From positions 124,001 through 188,000 of the forward strand of contig JBFONU010000003.1 in NCBI GenBank assembly GCA_040779345.1: a stretch of 64,000 bases of DNA, read 5' to 3'. This DNA comes from Thalassotalea_H sp040779345. GTDB lineage: Bacteria; Pseudomonadota; Gammaproteobacteria; Enterobacterales; Alteromonadaceae. The notes beneath the pieces were generated by a model. The model worked only from the letters and a program-made list of their open reading frames with translations. It was not told where the DNA came from and searched no databases. The position numbers were made by a program, and so were the translations under genes. Numbering within the stretch: the first letter of the stretch is position 1; each line of letters begins with the position of its first letter. Positions 60,790 to 64,000 of this stretch are shown here, piece after piece.

Positions 60790-62148
60790 ATGCAAGACAG
60801 TCCTCTATCACTCTTACCCCCTATTATCGCAATTATCATTGCCATCTGGCGCAAGAATGCACTTTTAGCATTATTTAGTGGTATGGTTTTATGTTTTTTA
60901 ATGATAGCGAATTGGCAGCCAATTGAAGGCATAATCAATAGTGGTCATGGCTTATTAAATGTTTTTTCATCGCTAGGCAATATATATATAGTCACATTTA
61001 GCTTACTGATTGGCGCATTAGTCGCGTTAATGAACCAATCAGGCGCCGTTAATGGTTTCATCCTATTATTAGCTAAACTTAAACTCGTCAAAAATTCACG
61101 CCAAGCAGCGATATTACCTACCGTTGTAGGTACCAGTATTTTCACAGATACAAACTTAAGCATGTTTACTGCAGGCATGGCCAGTCAAAAATTATTTGAT
61201 CAACACAAACTCAGTCGAGCACGTTTGGCGTATTTAATTGACTCAACTTGTGCGCCTGTCAGTATTTTATTTTTGATCAATGGTTGGGGAGCCTATGTGT
61301 TAGGGTTACTTGACGGTTATAGTTTTGATGATCCAGTCGGCATTCTGATCGGTACAGTTGGTTATAATTTTTATGCCATAATTGCCGTAGCAATGGCTTA
61401 TTACACGGCTTATAGCGGTAAAGTATTTGGCCCAATGAAAAATGCCAATTCAGTCATCAATACCGACAATACACACCATGTTGAACACCAATCTCCAGCT
61501 GTCATTATGTGGCTACCTTTACTTTCTTTGCTCTTGATAACCTTGACTTTGTTATGGTTTACGGGGGATGGAGATATGCGCAGAGGCTCAGGGTCTTATT
61601 CCGTTTTTTGGGCGATTGTCAGTGCGTTAGTTATTCTAATTATTATGATCAAGTCATATAAGTTAATGTCTTTTAATGAAATTTTTAAACATTCACTTAA
61701 AGGAATAAAACATATGGCGCCAGCTGTGGCAATTTTAGTCTTGTCATTTGCATTCGGCGATGCAATTAAATCACTTGGCACTGGCGTATATGTCAGTCAG
61801 TTATTGAATGTTGAAGTACCACTTTATTTTCTCGCGCCCATTTTATTTTTAGCAGCAGCATTTATGGCATTTGCTACGGGGACATCTTGGGGAACTTTCG
61901 CGATATTGGTGCCTATTGCAGTGCCCATAGCACAACAAACAGGCTTACCTGTCGAGTTTTTAGTTGCCGCGGTATTAGGTGGCGGTATTTTTGGCGACCA
62001 TGCTTCTCCAATTTCAGATACCACAGTTGTTGCCTCTATCGCCAGTGGCTGTGATCATTTTGAGCATGTAAAAACACAATTACCTTACGCATTAGTTGGC
62101 GGAGGGTTAACCCTGATCATCTATATTTTCATTGGCCTCTCTTTTTAA
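60790..62148 (+). CDS. NhaC-family Na+/H+ antiporter
   Basis: 452 residues, about 11 membrane helices. TSIFTDTNLSMFTAGMASQK, RLAYLIDSTCAPVSILFLIN and GGGIFGDHASPISDTTVVAS are signature segments of NhaC-type carriers, with charged residues in membrane helices. It probably swaps Na+ for protons, useful in a marine cell. The next gene begins 1 bp after its stop. Confidence 0.9.
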   Translation: MQDSPLSLLPPIIAIIIAIWRKNALLALFSGMVLCFLMIANWQPIEGIINSGHGLLNVFSSLGNIYIVTFSLLIGALVALMNQSGAVNGFILLLAKLKLVKNSRQAAILPTVVGTSIFTDTNLSMFTAGMASQKLFDQHKLSRARLAYLIDSTCAPVSILFLINGWGAYVLGLLDGYSFDDPVGILIGTVGYNFYAIIAVAMAYYTAYSGKVFGPMKNANSVINTDNTHHVEHQSPAVIMWLPLLSLLLITLTLLWFTGDGDMRRGSGSYSVFWAIVSALVILIIMIKSYKLMSFNEIFKHSLKGIKHMAPAVAILVLSFAFGDAIKSLGTGVYVSQLLNVEVPLYFLAPILFLAAAFMAFATGTSWGTFAILVPIAVPIAQQTGLPVEFLVAAVLGGGIFGDHASPISDTTVVASIASGCDHFEHVKTQLPYALVGGGLTLIIYIFIGLSF

Positions 62149-62149
62149 A

Positions 62150-62860
62150 ATGAAGATAAAAATCATTGCACAACAAGATGATTTTATCATCGCAGATAAG
62201 CCAGCTGGATTGGGTTTTCATGATGATGAAAACCAACCAGGATTCTTTAATCAAGTAAAGTCTCAGCTTTCAATCAATGAGCTATACCCGGTTCATCGCC
62301 TCGATAAAATGACTTCTGGTTTGATCATTCTTGCTAAAAACAAGCTGACAGCAACTGAATTTCAGCAACACTTTGAACAGCGCCTGATTGAAAAATATTA
62401 TATTGCTATCAGTGATAAAAAGCCGGTAAAAAAGCAAGGCACAATCAAAGGAGATATGAAAAAAAGTCGTCGAGGAACTTGGAAACTAGTGCGCCGTTAT
62501 GACAACCCTGCGATTAGTCAATTTTTTAGTTATCCGCTCAAACAAGGCAAACGTTTATTCCTCGTTAAACCTTACACAGGAAAAACCCATCAAATTCGTG
62601 TCGCCTTAAATAGTATTGGTGCTCCCATTATTGGCGATCCAAATTATTATATGACTTCTAATGCTGATCGAGGTTATTTACATGCATTTGCACTGAGGTT
62701 TAGTATAAACAACATAAAGTACCAATATGTTCTGCCACCATTAATTGGCAAGGAATATACCAGCGCAGAAACAATAGCCGTAGTTGATACGCTGATAGAG
62801 CCTTGGAAATTAGCTTGGCCTAAACTGAACAATCGCGCCCATTCGACTACATCAAATTAA
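62150..62860 (+). CDS. RluA-family RNA pseudouridine synthase
   Basis: 236 residues from the ATG at 62150, just after the antiporter stop; a longer frame would overlap it. DDFIIADKPAGLGFHDD, YPVHRLDKMTSGLIILAKNK with catalytic Asp in HRLD, KYYIAIS, KPYTGKTHQIRVALNSIGAP and IIGDPNYY follow the RluA pattern. It isomerises uridine in rRNA or tRNA; the target base is not predictable. Confidence 0.92.
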   Translation: MKIKIIAQQDDFIIADKPAGLGFHDDENQPGFFNQVKSQLSINELYPVHRLDKMTSGLIILAKNKLTATEFQQHFEQRLIEKYYIAISDKKPVKKQGTIKGDMKKSRRGTWKLVRRYDNPAISQFFSYPLKQGKRLFLVKPYTGKTHQIRVALNSIGAPIIGDPNYYMTSNADRGYLHAFALRFSINNIKYQYVLPPLIGKEYTSAETIAVVDTLIEPWKLAWPKLNNRAHSTTSN

Positions 62861-62864
62861 TACA

Positions 62865-63740
62865 TCATTCGGTTAAACAACCAATATTACTTTGAAAGTA
62901 ATCCAAAAAAGTGCGTGTTTTAGCGGGTATATTACGGCTTTGAAATAGTATGGTTAGCTGTTGAGCAACCACTTGATATTCCAACTCAAGCGCTTGAATA
63001 TTCGTATGGTTCTTACCGATATAATCAGGTAGTTTTACGATTCCCATGTTACGTTGACATGCTTCTAAACGCATTTCAGCACTTGAAAGCACCATAGCAA
63101 TTTTCGGTTTAACTATTTGCACTTGCTCTTTTTGACGAAACAACCATCGTTCATCTTCAGAAGATAATACCGCGTTATGATTGACAAGTGACTCAGTTAA
63201 TAGTCTAAGACGTATATCCCCGTTATGAGCGGCATAAATAGATTGAGGAAAACTCAATAGCGTTTTGCCAATCCAGTGAGTAGTCGGCAATGCTTCTTCA
63301 TGTAAAACAAAGACAAGATCATATTGATGATCAAATTCTGGATAAGCCATGGAATAGTGGTGACAATGAATTTCTATCTCTGGGTATTTAATCGCGAAAT
63401 CGGTAATTAGCGCACTGATCACTTTATTAAAAAATTCTAAGGGTAGTAGAATACTCAATTTACCCTTAACTTGATTATGGGTGTCATGCACTAAATTTTC
63501 CATCGTATTTAATGCTTCTACATGCGGTTTACAAGACTGAAAAAGTAACAAGCCACTTTCGGTAAGCTGTTGCTTACGAGTCGTTCTGATCAATAACTGG
63601 CTGCCTAATTGTTTTTCTAATAATGCTAAACGACGGCTCAACTTAGATTTAGGAATATCCAATACTTTTGCCGCTTGGGTTATCGAGCCCTGCTCCACTA
63701 TGGTGACAAAATATAAATAACTATTAAAAGCATCAATCAA
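62865..63740 (-). CDS. LysR-family transcriptional regulator
   Basis: 291 residues. N-terminal winged helix (about 5-63) with VEQGSITQAAKVLDIPKSKL and SRRLALLEKQLGSQLLIRTT; effector domain about 90-290. The pattern SKSKLSRR-like IPKSKLSRRL places it with the AaeR/DsdC-like LysR subgroup. It is divergent from the thioredoxin gene and may regulate it or itself from the 114-bp shared spacer. No inducer can be deduced. Confidence 0.92.
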   Translation of the reverse strand: MIDAFNSYLYFVTIVEQGSITQAAKVLDIPKSKLSRRLALLEKQLGSQLLIRTTRKQQLTESGLLLFQSCKPHVEALNTMENLVHDTHNQVKGKLSILLPLEFFNKVISALITDFAIKYPEIEIHCHHYSMAYPEFDHQYDLVFVLHEEALPTTHWIGKTLLSFPQSIYAAHNGDIRLRLLTESLVNHNAVLSSEDERWLFRQKEQVQIVKPKIAMVLSSAEMRLEACQRNMGIVKLPDYIGKNHTNIQALELEYQVVAQQLTILFQSRNIPAKTRTFLDYFQSNIGCLTE

Positions 63741-63854
63741 CTTTATTGTCCTATTATTGAAACAATCTTTCCTATTTAAACCGACTAATCAAAGTAATGC
63801 AACTGAAATACACTGGCTCTGTATTTAAAATCGATATCAATTTAAGGAAACAAC

Positions 63855-64000
63855 ATGAGCCAAGTAACCGAGATTTCTGCAGAACAATTTAACGAAGAAG
63901 TAAGTCAGTACCAAGGGAGAGTATTAGTTGATTTATATGCTCCTTGGTGTGGGCCTTGTAAAATGCTGGCACCTGTTGTTGAGCAAATAGCACAAGAATA
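63855..64000 (+). CDS. Thioredoxin, 5' part only
   Basis: The first 48 codons are in the window, beginning MSQVTEISAEQFNEEV, with the active site APWCGPCKMLAP. AAGGAA precedes the ATG. Cut by the window end. The family reduces protein disulfides with NADPH through thioredoxin reductase. Whether it is the main TrxA or a paralogue cannot be decided here; divergence from a LysR gene suggests a secondary, regulated thioredoxin. Confidence 0.9.
   Translation, partial: MSQVTEISAEQFNEEVSQYQGRVLVDLYAPWCGPCKMLAPVVEQIAQE

Noticed and set aside
1..64000. CRISPR arrays, tRNA, rRNA, prophage and intact insertion sequences
   Set aside because: I looked for regularly spaced repeats, cloverleaf-type sequence, rRNA signatures, integrases and transposases and found none.

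Overview
The window is chromosomal DNA of a low-GC marine gammaproteobacterium. Gene content and order (rpsP-rimM-trmD-rplS, ffh-ypjD-corB, rppH-ptsP-thyA, pheA near tyrA-aroF) together with many TonB, porin and chemotaxis genes fit Alteromonadales, most likely Colwelliaceae (Colwellia or Thalassotalea type). That placement is inference from gene content, not a database match. I see no rRNA, tRNA, CRISPR array, prophage or intact insertion sequence.

Layout. 1-9.1 kb is a phosphate-starvation island on the minus strand: a porin, phoB, phoR, a PstS-like protein, a beta-helix lipoprotein and a TonB-dependent receptor cut by the window edge. Well-formed Pho boxes precede the porin (two), pstS and the lipoprotein. 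9.2-14.9 kb holds an orphan histidine kinase, rdgC, a palindromic repeat cluster, an HDOD protein and the trhP-yfhL pair. 15-21.5 kb carries thyA, a TauE-type exporter, ptsP, rppH, mutH and a hexose-6-phosphate mutarotase. 22-31.7 kb carries a secreted M4 protease, two amidohydrolase-like proteins, msrPQ, a membrane-anchored glutaredoxin and housekeeping or unknown genes.

32-45 kb is centred on aromatic amino acid synthesis. pheA has a leader with a strong attenuator-type terminator, and the aroF-tyrA operon has two tandem TyrR-type boxes upstream. Between them sit envelope genes, a PAS chemoreceptor, a 57-residue lipoprotein, and an ECF sigma / anti-sigma-like / PDZ operon. acs follows. 45.4-48.8 kb is a chemoreceptor / porin / small binding-protein cluster. 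48.9-56.9 kb is the ribosome and SRP block plus a metal permease, ypjD and corB.

56.9-60.5 kb has the most unusual non-coding DNA: an AT-rich 780-bp stretch with a cluster of DnaA boxes, then two tandem candidate small RNAs on the plus strand. Each sRNA has a sigma-E-like promoter with the same 16-nt spacer and a strong terminator, and both lie beside gshA, where E. coli encodes the sigma-E sRNA MicA. The window ends with an NhaC-type antiporter, a pseudouridine synthase, a LysR regulator and the start of a thioredoxin gene.

Starts were moved from the longest frame where a Shine-Dalgarno sequence, signal peptide or family N-terminus pointed to an internal codon; these cases are stated.
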